Both the position numbers and the translations under genes were made by a program. From Utricularia gibba (taxonomy: Eukaryota; Streptophyta; Magnoliopsida; Lamiales; Lentibulariaceae), in contig NEEC01000008.1 in assembly GCA_002189035.1 (NCBI GenBank), positions 3,286,001-3,350,000 of the forward strand: a DNA stretch of 64,000 nt, in the 5' to 3' direction. Below are positions 1-14,800 of the stretch, piece by piece; position 1 is the first letter of the stretch, and each line of letters opens with the position of its first letter. Below the pieces are notes generated by a model, which worked only from the letters and a program-made list of their open reading frames with translations, searched no databases and was not told where the DNA came from.

Positions 1-46
1 TCGAGGGCACTAAAACGCAACCAAAGAGTTCATACAATTTACTTAC

Positions 47-468
47 AGAAGCAAGTTGAATACTTTGATGGCTTCTTGTCATGACCTTCCTTAATAATTT
101 GTTTCTTAACTTTCTCATGAAGAATTTCTACTTTGGAATCTACTTCAGGTGGCCCCTCTTCATCTTGGGGAAGATCACCACGCACAACTGATGAAGCTTC
201 AGTAACAATATCATCATAATCAACCTGACCTGCAAAATCATCCCACACTTCAATACTTTTTTTTTGGGTGCATGTGAGACAAATGACAGAATCAAAAGAT
301 CAAATGAAATTCTAATCAATAAAGCGTATACTTTCGGCAACAAATCATTTAGTGCAAGAAAGGATAGCCCATTTAGGATAAGACGACAATCGGAAAGAAC
401 TGCACTGAATCAACGAATCCCTAATCCATCAAACCTGAGGGTAAATCCGCTTCCTCCAGTTCAACCAT
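47..468 (-). CDS. TWD1: FKBP42/TWISTED DWARF1-like immunophilin, 5' coding exons only (partial)
   Basis: Only the N-terminus lies in the window. The model has exon 1 at 435-468 (34 nt, starting MVELEEADLPSG) and exon 2 at 47-229, ending at a clean GTAAGT donor; the gene continues off the left edge. Exon 2 encodes the diagnostic stretches QIIKEGH and KPSKYSTCF that precede the FK506-binding domain of plant FKBP42/TWD1. The family is a C-terminally membrane-anchored, FKBP-type co-chaperone-like protein that binds ABCB auxin transporters and HSP90. I chose the start because reading phase is kept when the GTTTGA donor is joined to the TTTTGCAG acceptor. The frame is also open through this acceptor from a GTG, but there is no ATG there. 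The donor of exon 1 is weak, so the first 11 residues are less certain than the rest. Confidence 0.8.
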
Positions 469-1024
469 CACTGAGTTATTTCTTCGACCGGAGGATCCTC
501 ACAGCACAGCCAAAAAAATACCAAATCAATTCTCTGAGCCGAAACTAGAGCACCCACAATCACGCTCAAAGCATAGATTGGGTCTACTCTTTCAGAGAAA
601 ATAACCCAGAATCGGAATTCTCTCACCGGAGACTGCGAAGGGAGAAATTATCGTCACTCATCACTCACATTCTCGAAAGTTCGACGTAAACTGCCGTGTA
701 GATTCCGAGTCATCACTCACGTTCTCGAAAGTTCGTCATCAAGACTGGTAGTCGTTCAATTTCTTTCAAGGATAAAATAATATGTAAAATTGTTTCTTAA
801 TAAAAATACGAATAATTTTTATCGCATGAAATGGTCAAAAAAATTCAAATAAAAATATTAAAGTACAAACATTTTTCTTAAAAAATAATTACAATAATTG
901 ATTGCAATACTACAAAATACCCCAAATGTGACCCTAAATTGATGCCAATGCAACCCTAGGGCTACCACAAATGTGGCTATTTGGTATTTGCCTTGCTCCT
1001 CTTGTGTGCATCTCTTCTACTGAA
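469..1024. other. Intergenic: TWD1 5' leader and promoter, ATAB2 3' flank
   Basis: This stretch holds the presumed 5' UTR and promoter of the leftward TWD1 gene and the 3' UTR of the leftward ATAB2 gene. A 20-25 bp imperfect direct repeat around 'tcatcactcac' and 'ttctcgaaagttcg' occurs near 655-690 and 705-740. No gene was seen here. Confidence 0.5.
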
Positions 1025-2451
1025 TCAGACAGGGGGAGGAGGCAACTCCAACAGCAACCAAAATCCAACACACTCATCTGAATCCAACTCATCTTGAATG
1101 GCAAGGAAGTGCAGCCCTCCACAAGCAGTTTTAGCTGCTTCCCATGCCTCGGCTTCTCCGGTTGTCGCCGGCGTCTTCTTGTACGTTGCGTAGATGTATC
1201 GTGTCGAAATCCCGACAGAAAGAACCAGGTAGCCCTTGCTTGTATCAGCCACTATTGAGCACACTTCCAGACCATCCATCCAAGCTATGCAACATATAGT
1301 TGGGATCAGCATTAGCATTATGCCAAAGTTCAAGGAACTCAAAGGTTTCAAACTTAGCGTGCATGAAGTACCTGCCAATGGCTGAGCTCTAGAAGATGCA
1401 ACAGCAATTCCAGGTATGAGTTTGTCTTCTGGAACTTCAATTCCTAGGAGATCCAAATCTATACTTGATCCGAATGTGAATTGTGTCTTGAGTGATCTGA
1501 CTGCCTCTCGAACCTCTGTGGATACATGGGGCAGCATCATATTATGAACTCGATTTGGATGAAACAATGAGCAGGAGTATGCAGTGTATAGAGTGTACCT
1601 AAGAAAGGTAACTGGACAAACGCCCATTTGTCTCCATAGAGATTTTCAGGAAGATCAACAGGGAATGGATTATCTAGTGAAGCAAGTGGCTTCGACCCTT
1701 TTTGGAATCCTGGGTGCTGAGTGTAGACAGTTTCATAGCGTTCTTCTAACCATAAAAGGAGGGAGAGGCACTACATAGGAAACGCCAATGTGAACTGATA
1801 GCAAGTTGGAAAACAACACAAATGATTCCTTAGCTTACTCTTTTGCTTGGAATTGCGTTGATTGACAACTCATTGCAAGCTCTTGTGATGATTGTTTGCA
1901 TTTGAGACCTGTGTCATTCATGTACCCCATTTCGCTCATAAAATACCACTTGTAAAATAGAACCACAGAAAACAAAGCTATCACCACCTGAAGAACCTGA
2001 TCTTCTCAGGTAAAGGGACGCCCATTTCCTCAGAGATTGAAACCAGAGCATTCTTCAGGGTAACACTATTGATAACATTATTCGGAAAATACTTTGTATA
2101 CTGCAAAGACAGCGCTTCATCGCACACAACCAGCTCCCATACCTTCTTCCCCCTGCTATCAACAATGGGCCTAGAACAGAAATCAACTTCCCAGTCGATG
2201 ATCGACTCGACATCCGCATCAGGGTCGACGTATCTTATTTCTTCATTCGGGTCAACTGGGATTTCGTCTTGGTCCTCGGGTTCATACTGTGAGTCAGAAT
2301 TCGAGAGAGAAATGGAAGGCTCCGAAACAGAGAAACAGAGTTGCGGGAATTGGGCATCCTTGAGTTTGATACGGGGGAAGAACTGGGTTCTCTTGGGCCT
2401 CTTAAAATTGGAGATTTTTGTGGGATGGCAGCTCAGTCGAAGAGTAGCCAT
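1025..2451 (-). CDS. ATAB2: Tab2-family A/U-rich RNA-binding protein, photosystem I/II translation factor (ATAB2)
   Basis: The five exons are 1988-2451, 1839-1908, 1599-1770, 1372-1515 and 1025-1284. They sum to 1110 nt and 369 aa with phase closing exactly. The protein has a Ser/Arg-rich chloroplast transit-like N-terminus, an acidic linker, then the Tab2 core: [76 protein letters not shown] and the terminal [11 protein letters not shown]. In Arabidopsis and Chlamydomonas, Tab2 proteins bind plastid mRNA leaders and promote translation of photosystem core proteins (known for the family). The start is the first ATG in frame, and it gives a normal family length. It is divergent from the DUS gene, whose start codon lies 326 bp away. 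Confidence 0.95.
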
Positions 2452-2777
2452 TGATGGATAAGAGGGAAAGCTTGAAGCTCCAGGTAGTTCAAGTAATCCG
2501 CCACAGGTTTTTTGCCTGTTAGAAAAAAAAATGTAGATAAGGTGATTATTATAATATGGGCCTTTTCCACTTGGCCCAAAAAACGGAAAATGGGCTGATA
2601 AACCATAAAAAGGCTTTTCATTGTATTGTACGTAATTGGGCAAAATTGTCTTTTCGCGTCTACGTAAGCAAGAAATGGAGGATTTGATCCTGTCCCTGCG
2701 GCCTGCTGCTCGGCCTCAGGATATTCTGTTCCCGTTCTCAGTTTCTGTGCGGAATAGGGAAGCATGGTTCATTTACG
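2452..2777. promoter_or_regulatory. Bidirectional promoter between ATAB2 and DUS
   Basis: Only 326 bp separate the two divergent start codons. Site II-type elements sit in the middle: TGGGCC at 2557-2562, GGCCCA at 2573-2578 and TGGGCT at 2591-2596. In plants these TCP-bound motifs mark promoters of growth-linked organelle and translation genes. Shared use by both genes is an inference. Confidence 0.6.
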
Positions 2778-5207
2778 ATGATGACGAAGCTCGCTGGAGG
2801 GGTTTCGATGACTTCAATCTTTCCTGCTCATTTTGTTCTACTCCGGAATTTTGGTGGATTGTCGTTAAGTTGGAATAATAGGAATAGAGCGAGGTTTCAT
2901 TGCTGCGTGAATAATGTTTCATCTGGGCATTTACCTGCTCGGTTCAGGTGCATTTCGTTCATATTATTTTGAGAAGTATGAGTTTCCGCGAGTGTAAATG
3001 GTTTCTTGACGATTGTTGTTAATCTTTGATATGTAGTGTTGCTCCTATGATGGAGTATACGGACAATCACTTCAGGACTCTGGCTCGCTTAATATCAAGG
3101 CATGCTTGGCTGTACACGGAAATGATTTCTGCTGAAACCATTGTATATCAGAACGGCAATTTGGTATCTTTCAGGAAGAGATTGTTTGTTTTCGCTTTTT
3201 GTTGTTCTTTTGTTTGGGTAGCACCACTGATTTGTTCTCATCCATCAGGATAGGTTTTTGGCCTTTGGTCAAGAGCAACATCCAATAGTGCTTCAGATTG
3301 GTGGTAGTGATCTAGAAAATATTGCCAAAGCTGCTCAACTTGCGAGCTCCTATGGATATGACGAGATCAATTTCAAGTTCAGTTCTTTTCCCTGAACACC
3401 TATATAACTTTTTAGCGAATTCGTTAGGTTGGATTGTCCAACTAAGACTTACATAGAACAGCTGTGGATGTCCAAGTCCAAAGGTTGCTGGAAAAGGGTG
3501 CTTCGGAGTGTTTCTCATGCGTAAGCCTGAAGTATGTGAATGGATTTGAATCATGTTATTTGTTCTTTTTCTTATAATGGGGATTTATTCAGTAATCGTC
3601 TTTTACAAGGGAAGTTTGTCGCTGACGCCATGTCAGTGATTTCATCCGCTTCTGGTGTTCCTGTGAGTGTCAAATGCCGTATTGGAGTTGATAATCATGA
3701 TTCATATGATGAGCTGTGTAAGCTATTATGGACGCTGTTGTAAATGCGTAAATGATGTAGGCTCACTGTGTCCTCGTGTATTATGGAATTCTCCTAATGT
3801 TCTATGTGATCATTATTTTGTAGGTGACTTCATATACAAGGTTTCATCGAAATCACCCACAAAGCATTTCATAATACACTCACGAAAGGCTTTACTTAAT
3901 GGCATCAGTGCAAAGGATAATAGATCAATCCCACCCTTAAAGTACGTATTCTTACTCCAATTCATTACAGTTATAAGAGCCTTCATGTTTTTTTTCTGTG
4001 ACGCTGGTTATATTTGATCCACATTTGCAGATATGAATACTTCTATGCTCTTGTGCGTGATTTCCCTGATTTGCAGTTTACAATTAATGGAGGCATAAAC
4101 ATGATTCATGAGGTAGTTTTTCAGTTTTGTTTTCCAACCTTGAATCTTCTGAACTTTCTCGGTATAAAAGGCTGGCTATCCATATTAGGTGATGGCAGCA
4201 CAAGGTTCTATCTTTTTGGTTTTGATAACTGCGTACACCCTTATCATACCCCCAACTTGAACTTGCATGATGGGGCTAAGCTACAATATGTCCTTTTGAT
4301 CTTCTCCCACGTGAGTGGTAAAGTTTTGTTGATTTTTAGGTTGCTTCAGCACTCACTGAAGGTGCTCATGGAGTCATGGTTGGGCGAGCGGCATACAAGA
4401 AGTAAGAATTATGCATTCGTCTTCAATTTCTCCCTAAGAATTTAGAAAAGAACAGTTTTTTTTTTTTTCTGGATGCGTTTTAAGATTTGGAAAAGCTTTG
4501 GTTCTATATCCGTGCTTCAATCTGTACTTAAAACAATATGGCATTTTGTAGTCCATGGAATCTGTTGGCGCATGTCGACAGTGCAATTTATGGTGCACCA
4601 CCTTGCAGTTTGACTCGTCGACAGGTTAGTCGACTATCCTCATATCATCCTTCCAATGCTTGCTGCTTTAAATGCACCCTACCCTTGTTCCATGTAGGTC
4701 CTCGAAAAATACCAAGTGTATGCTGATTCAGTCTTGGGCCTCTTTGGACCTAAACCAAATATTCGTGAATTGATAAAGGTATGCCTTTCTTACAATGTCT
4801 GATGGCACTAAACCCCAGGAACTGTTTGGATTGCTCAAAGCTCATGCATATTATGGCAGCCATTGCTCAACTTCTTCCACTCGGAGAACGGAAACAGCTT
4901 ATGGAAGCGCAAAGCTGAGGCTGCATTCACCGACTGCACAGTAAGTCATCTAGCATACACTGTTCGTACAAGTTCACGACGGGGACCTCCTGTATTTCTA
5001 AGTTCACTGCGAAGATGTTATTCAATTTCAAACTTGCAGACAGTCGAATCCTTTTTCGAGGAGACACTTGTTGCGATCCCAGACTCCGTCTTGGATTCAC
5101 CGGTCACCTCATCTCCGGTAAGCCTGTCCAATATGTTTGCTGATTCGAAGAATTTGCTGCCCCCTCCTCCATCTACTCTTAGAGAGGGGGAGCTCCTGTA
5201 TGCTTAG
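2778..5207 (+). CDS. tRNA-dihydrouridine synthase, DusA-like, probably organelle-targeted
   Basis: The twelve exons are 2778-2947, 3037-3163, 3249-3376, 3462-3520, 3610-3717, 3824-3941, 4031-4112, 4340-4401, 4552-4624, 4698-4778, 4860-4940 and 5040-5207, giving 418 aa. The first ~57 residues resemble a transit peptide. The FMN-dependent Dus barrel follows: SVAPMMEYTD, ARLISRHAWLYTEM, VLQIGGSD, GYDEINFN, then CGCPSPKVAGKGCFG with the catalytic Cys near residue 145. After that come VKCRIGVD, FIIHSRKA, FTINGGI and GVMVGRAAY. The enzyme reduces D-loop uridines of tRNA with NADPH and FMN. At the exon 4/5 junction this model reads LMRKFVAD, where relatives have an extra residue or two, so that acceptor (3609/3610) is the least certain. 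The last exon continues past a possible GTAAGC donor to a stop at 5205-5207. Confidence 0.92.
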
Positions 5208-5799
5208 ATAAACAGACCCCGTTGGAAATCAATGGCAGCAATGACCCATATTGCATTTATTACACTTGATCCTATACACAATCTTCCCATTAATTCAGTA
5301 CTTATTCATTCAGATTCAACCCGTGATACATAATTGTCCTTGTGTTAAAAATTGGATCTTGTTCTCAATCTTACAAGATGAATCGCGTAAAAAAACGCAT
5401 GACTGATGTCTGAAGTAATGAGCTTTACTGAGAGCAGTGGATTTCGAACGAAGAAGATGAATCGTAGCAGGGTAGCATGTTAAGCGATGAGGTTAGGTTC
5501 GGTTTTTTCTGTAGAAGCGTATGGTGTGCCGTCTCACTATGAATGGTTGTGTTTTTGTAACGTGAAAGACGAATGGTCAACCGACTGCGCACATCATCGA
5601 CGACAATCATTGATGACGCATCGCTCATCCAATGAAATATGGACAAGAAGGATACGCGTCTACTTGGTCGCCTCGCGTTGTTTTGTGATCCGTTTTATTG
5701 AAAATTCGCGAAAGATTGCTTATTGGTTGTACATTTCCTACCGAAACATCTTGTTGTGAAAAGGGCTGTGCCAATATCAGCTCTGCGATCATTCGAGAA
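5208..5799 (+). other. Intergenic: DUS 3' UTR and CCD1 promoter/leader
   Basis: This region contains the DUS 3' UTR and the CCD1 upstream region. The frame before the CCD1 start is open for some 30 codons from a TTG, but it has no upstream ATG in frame. No other gene is recognised. Confidence 0.5.
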
Positions 5800-8878
<3,079 letters not shown>

Positions 8879-9682
8879 GTTGAGCAATGTCCAACAGTTG
8901 TCAAAACTCCAGAACAATGTTTAAAATATTACGACTGAATTATGTTTAAACTTTGAAGTGTTGGTGATATAAATCAGTAACAACGTGTTTGAATCATTTT
9001 GAATTATAAATTGTTTTTATTCGTTTTGAACATTCAATTTTATATATGTTTTTTTCTTCTAGAAAAAAATGCGTCATATAATATTAGAAAAATTTCTTTT
9101 ATATAAACTGTAATTAGTCGTTCACGGTTTTTAGGTTTAAAACAATGATGGTAAATGATGCATCTTTGTGCATGTTTGTAAATAATTTGGACAAAGTTCA
9201 AACGTATGCATGGTGTATTTAGTCTGATCTGTTGACGTAAAATTGGGCTTTCAAGCTATACCGCCCATGAAGGATGTTCGAATGCTGGGCTTTCTTATTC
9301 CATATTGGGCTTTCCGTGTGTAGCCCAATGACGGCTAAAGGCAAAGAGCGGCCCATAGAAAAAACCGTTGCCTCTGCGGTGGTAGTGTCAGTCGTCTTTC
9401 TCGATCTCGGTCTCTTCTCGCCGTCCTTCGAGGTACGTTTCGCCATGTATTGAGTCTTCTGGCGGGCGCTTGTTTATTTTTTTTTCAGTATTCTAATCAT
9501 AGAATTTATGGTCGGAAGCATATTATTCGGGGGTTTTTTTTTTGTTTTGTGAATCGGCACAGTATTGTTGCGGGTTCATGGTGGAATTTGCAGTAATTAA
9601 TAGTATATGGGTGCCAGATTCAGTTACATCCTTGAAATTTTGCGGTCTGCTGATGATGGGGTTCTGAATTGGCCAGGTGAAG
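8879..9682 (+). other. Intergenic: CCD1 3' UTR, mS37 promoter and 5' UTR exon/intron
   Basis: AT-rich CCD1 3' flank runs to about 9200, followed by the mS37 promoter. A probable 5' UTR exon ends at the GTACGT donor near 9432, and its intron ends at GGCCAG just before the ATG at 9683. No other gene was seen. Confidence 0.5.
9244..9355 (+). promoter_or_regulatory. Cluster of five site II elements upstream of the mitoribosomal gene
   Basis: TGGGCT occurs at 9244-9249, 9286-9291 and 9306-9311, AGCCCA at 9322-9327 and GGCCCA at 9350-9355. Site II clusters are a known feature of promoters of nuclear-encoded mitochondrial and ribosomal proteins in plants, which suits the downstream gene. Confidence 0.65.
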
Positions 9683-10358
9683 ATGGGCAGGAAAGCCGGT
9701 GGTCTGTATATCAATCCAAAGAAATTTGGAAATCTCCAGAAACCTTGTATGCAGGAGATGATGTCATTTCTGAGTTGTTTAGCTCTGAGTCAAGGGAATG
9801 ATCAACGATGTACTCGGCAGAAGTCATTACTGAGTGCCTGCATGGATGCACAGGTAACTGAGCACTCTGTATTTTAGTAGATTTAACTGCATAATTCCTT
9901 AAGCTACTTATATTTTTTGGCACCTGTATCTCTTTACCATTCATTCTACTGTGGATGCTCAGTTAAATTGGCTCTCTCTGATTTTAGTCAGTTATCCTGT
10001 GGTTTACAATGTTTCATGCTAGAACAATTTGGATTCAACCGCCTAACTCCTTAAGATACTTGCACTTTTTTTGCACTTGTGTGATGGGTTTCTATGAATG
10101 TGGAAGCTGAGTTAGGCGATTATCATGTGGTTTATCATGACTCATGTTCTTTGGGAAATGGATTTAATTGTGAAGTGCTCCAATCTCTCTTTCTTTTGCA
10201 CATATCTGTTGGTTAGCTTTGTTAATTGTTATCGTGCGTTCTGAATATCATGAGCTAAGTATGCTGATTCTATCACCTTGTTTCAGACTAGCAACAAGCA
10301 AAAGCCTTGGGGCACAATCAATTATCACCTTCAGAGGCTTGGCAGGGGAAGAAAGTAA
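9683..10358 (+). CDS. Twin CX9C (CHCH) mitochondrial ribosomal protein, mS37/MRP10-like
   Basis: The two exons, 9683-9853 and 10287-10358, encode 80 aa beginning MGRKAGGLYINPKKFG and ending in a basic HLQRLGRGRK tail. Two CX9C motifs are visible, C-MQEMMSFLS-C and C-TRQKSLLSA-C, the signature of CHCH proteins folded by the MIA40 disulfide relay in the intermembrane space. Length, the basic tail and the GRKAG start match plant 'Cox19-like CHCH' proteins now assigned as small mitoribosomal subunit protein mS37. The ATG was chosen over a GTG two codons upstream. A 5' UTR intron seems to end just before it. The function is inferred from family resemblance. Confidence 0.85.
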
Positions 10359-11857
10359 GGATCATCACATCCTTCTGACCGTCAAGACCTACTAGCCAAG
10401 GCAGCATCTTTGTATTCATTCGTCTCGGTTTGCGGCGTAATCTTTACATAATCCTTAACCATTGTTCCAATTTCAAGCTGTGACAATGTTATCCAGAGAT
10501 GGAGGCTGATGATTGATAGATTTGTTCTTCGTTTTGGAAGCTTTGAGTGATGAGGGTTCCATGGGGATTGCCATACCTTCTCCTCAAGGAAACTAATGGT
10601 AGAGAATGGGAACTTGATAAGGAAAAAACATTAGTTGCACATCAAAAGAAGGATCACAAGTTGCAAATCCTTCTCTAAACACATCTAACCACTCCATTTT
10701 CATCATGATCCGAAGAACACGTTGAATTTTGGAGTTCATTCATTTTTTTAATTTTGATATAGTACATGATTAAATTTAGAAAAATTGAAAAGAATAATTC
10801 AAATTAGTACAGAATCATAGGTCAATTTTCATAGATTTGTTTTGAACGTACGTTTAATTTATTCAAATATATTTTTTGGTCAATGGTTTCAAGTTTTAAT
10901 TTTATTTATTTATTTTAAATATGTCTATTAAAGACGACAATATTTTAAACATTAAAAATTATTTACTGATCTCCACAAAAGACATGTGTCCAAAGGAGGT
11001 TGGGTTGGCCTAGTAGTGACAAAGTGGTGGTTAACACTTCATAACGGAATTATTGATTTGTGGCGGGGCAAAATTGTCCAAAGTGTACACATACTCTGAA
11101 TCCGCCATGCGAGGTACAAGCGAAAGTTGCGGTGTCGGCGGATACCACCCAGCGTAGCAACGCAAGTTGTCGTTTTCCGGTCCCTCCCTCCGATGTAGAT
11201 CTGATATTTAATAATCTCTTTCTTTCGGTTGAGGGCAGGGGAGAAGGAAGAAGGGTGTGGGAGCCAGGGAATAACCCCATTGGCTGACCTACCCTCACAT
11301 TTCTCTTAAGTTCCCAGTAATGCATTGCTGCTCCTGATCCTACGGATTCTTGTTTGATATGTGGGGGTCTTTGGTGGGTTGATTCGCATTTTTGCATAGT
11401 TGTTGGGTTTGCATTAGGTATTTGGAATCGAGTTTAGTTGATGAAGTGTTGGGTAGTGCCAGCAATTGCCTTTTTCTGGATGTGGGAATGCGTTTGCTTA
11501 ATCAAAATTTTTAACTGTTCTTGTTTCCGCATTTTAGTTGATTTTCTGAGCTATTTTATCGTGGCTGGAATTGGCGTTGTTTGTGATTGAACCAAATGAG
11601 AATGTTTTAGAGGTTGATTTATTTGTCGGTGGAGTTTGTTTCGTTGGATTATGAAAGTGCCGATCTTTGTGCTGGATTTAGAGGTTGTTTTATTTCTCTG
11701 AAGTGATTTTCATCTGAACTGTTGGATAGAGGACGAAATCGTAGTCGACGCTGATGGTTTTTGTACTGCTTTTGTAGGTCGCGAATTAGGCGTCTTTTTT
11801 TGACAATTCGAATCAAGCGTGTTCTGAAATTGCTTATTTAGTCCTTCTGCATTGATC
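10359..11857 (+). other. Intergenic: mS37 3' flank, CESA promoter and long 5' UTR
   Basis: The 3' UTR of mS37 runs to about 10720, followed by a very AT-rich stretch at 10735-10970. A more GC-rich block at 11050-11290 probably contains the CESA transcription start. There is a probable 5' UTR intron before the ATG at 11858, with candidate acceptors near 11780. No other gene is supported. Confidence 0.45.
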
Positions 11858-14800
11858 ATGGAATCAGATGCAGGAAACAAGGTTAGTTGAAGAATTTTTA
11901 CTGATTCGATAGGTGAGCTACTCAAAATGTGGTCAGGTGTTATTGGCCTCCCTCGCCTACAGGATTCAATCTTTTGTTGCATGAGTTTTATTCATGCGGG
12001 TTGAATTTACTTTCTCCATTGAAGATGCTTGAGGTTTCACAATCCTTATTCTGATCTGAAGATGACATGATTCACAGGAAAAAATTTTGAAGACAGTTGG
12101 AAGTCAGATCTGTCAGATTTGTAGTGATACTATTGGTGTGACTGCTGATGGTGAGCCATTTGCTGCATGCGATGTCTGTGCTTTTCCAGTTTGCAGACCT
12201 TGCTATGAATATGAGAGGAAAGAAGGTGATCAATGCTGTCCTCAATGCAAAACCAAATACAAACGGCATCGAGGTAAACCTGGTGTTCAACTGATGAATA
12301 TGAACAGCTAAACTCAACTACTTATGGCTACTGAATTTTTTCCGTTGGGGATGGAGTGTTTGCTGAGCTCCTTTTGTGTCCTTTTTCGAGTTCTATGGTG
12401 CTCTTTGTATTCCTTCCCTTTCATTCTACGATAAACTCTCAACGTACAAAACAGGAAGTCCAGCGATTCATGGTGATGTAGAGGATGATGCTGTCACCGC
12501 AGATGGTGTAAATGTTCAAGAGAATCAAGAGAAAAAAAGATATCAGAGCGCATGTTGAACTGGCACATGAACATGGAAAGAGGGGAAGACATTGGAGCAC
12601 CAAAATATGACAGGGAGGTCACCCATACTCACATTCCCTTGCTTACCAATGGAACAGATGTATGCGGCCTTTTATTTCTGCCTATGGGCGGTTCTTTTAT
12701 CTTTCCTCAAACTTGAAATGCTATCTGCTCTTTGAAGGTTTCTGGAGAACTTTCTGCAGCATCACCTGGACGCCTTTCCATGGGATCCCCTCCACATGTT
12801 GGTGCTGGAAAACGTAAACTCAACCAGTCTTGAATTTTTTTCATCCACTTATTGTCTTCTCAGAATCTCCTCTATCTTCTCATTTTTTCTCCACACAGTA
12901 ATGTTTCACTATCTTTTTGCAGCAAGGATTGTTGGTCCTGCAAGGGAGTTTGTATCTCCTGGATTAGGAAATGTAGCATGGAAGGAGAGAGTTGATGGCT
13001 GGAAGATGAAACAGGAAAAGCCTATTCCTCCCATGACTTCTAGCCATCCTCCTTCTGAAAGAGGTGCTGCTGATATTGATTCCAGTACCGATATTGTTGC
13101 GGATGACTCTCTACTGTAAGTTATTAAACCATTTTTCGAGATTGCTGAACATTAGCTAAACAGAAAACATGCGCTATTTCAAGTTGAATGTACAATATTG
13201 TGTCTCTTATTTTTTCATCCTCCTTACACTACGGATGCTTCCAGGAACGATGAAGCCAGGCAGCCTTTATCAAGGAAGGTTTCCATACCTTCCTCCAGGA
13301 TAAATCCTTACAGAATGGTTATTATCTTGCGACTTGGAATTCTGTGTATTTTCCTGCATTATCGAATCACGAATCCTGTGCCAAATGCATATGCGTTGTG
13401 GTTGATTTCTGTCATTTGTGAGATCTGGTTTGCCATTTCATGGATTCTTGATCAGTTTCCAAAATGGTTTCCAGTTAACCGGGAAACTTATCTTGACAGG
13501 CTCTCCCTTCGGTGAGAAAATTTTGATGTTTTTCTGCCAAATAGTTTTCACCAGTGTTTCGTTCAGTTTTTGATATAATAACATCTATTTATTTTTGTTG
13601 AAATTGTGATAGATATGATCGAGAGGGCGAATCATCACAGTTAGCTGCTGTTGACATATTTGTCAGTACGGTGGACCCTCTAAAGGAGCCTCCTCTTGTT
13701 ACTGCTAATACTGTACTTTCCATTCTTGCCGTGGACTATCCAGTTGATAAAGTCTCCTGCTATCTTTCTGATGATGGTGCTGCTATGCTAACATTCGAAG
13801 CTCTATCAGAAACAGCAGAGTTTGCACGAAAATGGGTTCCATTCTGCAAAAAGTACAGCATTGAGCCCCGAGCTCCAGAATGGTACTTTGCTCTGAAGAT
13901 TGACTACTTAAAAGACAAAGTTCATCCTTCGTTTGTCAAAGATCGCAGAGCTATGAAGGTGAATTTTTTATTGAATGTGGATAAGCTTTGACTGATTGAG
14001 TTGTTTCATAACATCTCCCTGTTGTGCTGCTCCCTTTGTAGAGAGAATATGAAGAATTTAAAATTCGTGTAAATGCCCTTGTTGCCAAGGCTCAAAAAGT
14101 TCCAGAAGAGGGCTGGGTCATGCAAGATGGTACTCCCTGGCCTGGAAATAATACTAGGGATCATCCTGGAATGATACAGGTAAGCTAGAAGGACTTTTTT
14201 GGATTGCCTTGAATTTTTGAGATCTGGTTGGATTCATCTATATTATCTGCATGCAGGTTTTTCTGGGACAAAGTGGTGGCCTGGACAGTGATGGCAATGA
14301 GCTTCCTAGACTGGTGTATGTTTCTCGTGAAAAGCGTCCAGGCTTTCAACATCACAAAAAAGCTGGTGCTATGAATGCACTTGTAAGTGGTTGAAGGATG
14401 TTGATTTAAAAATATTTTTCCATGTAACAACCTTGCATCTGAAATGCTACCTGTTGCAGGTTCGAGTGTCGGCTGTTCTTACAAATGGACCTTTTTTGTT
14501 GAATCTTGATTGTGATCACTACATAAACAATAGCAAGGCTCTGAGGGAGGCTATGTGCTTCCTTATGGATCCAAATCTTGGGAAATATGTTTGCTATGTT
14601 CAGTTTCCACAAAGATTTGATGGTATTGATAGGAGTGATCGATATGCCAACAGAAACACTGTCTTCTTTGATGTAAGTTCCTTATAACATTTTTCAACAT
14701 TTTGGCCCTTAGCAATAAAATCACTTTTTGCTTGAATAGGATTTTTAAGTTGCGTGAAGGAATGCTTCATGGCCCTAATAATGATATGCAATTATTTCCC

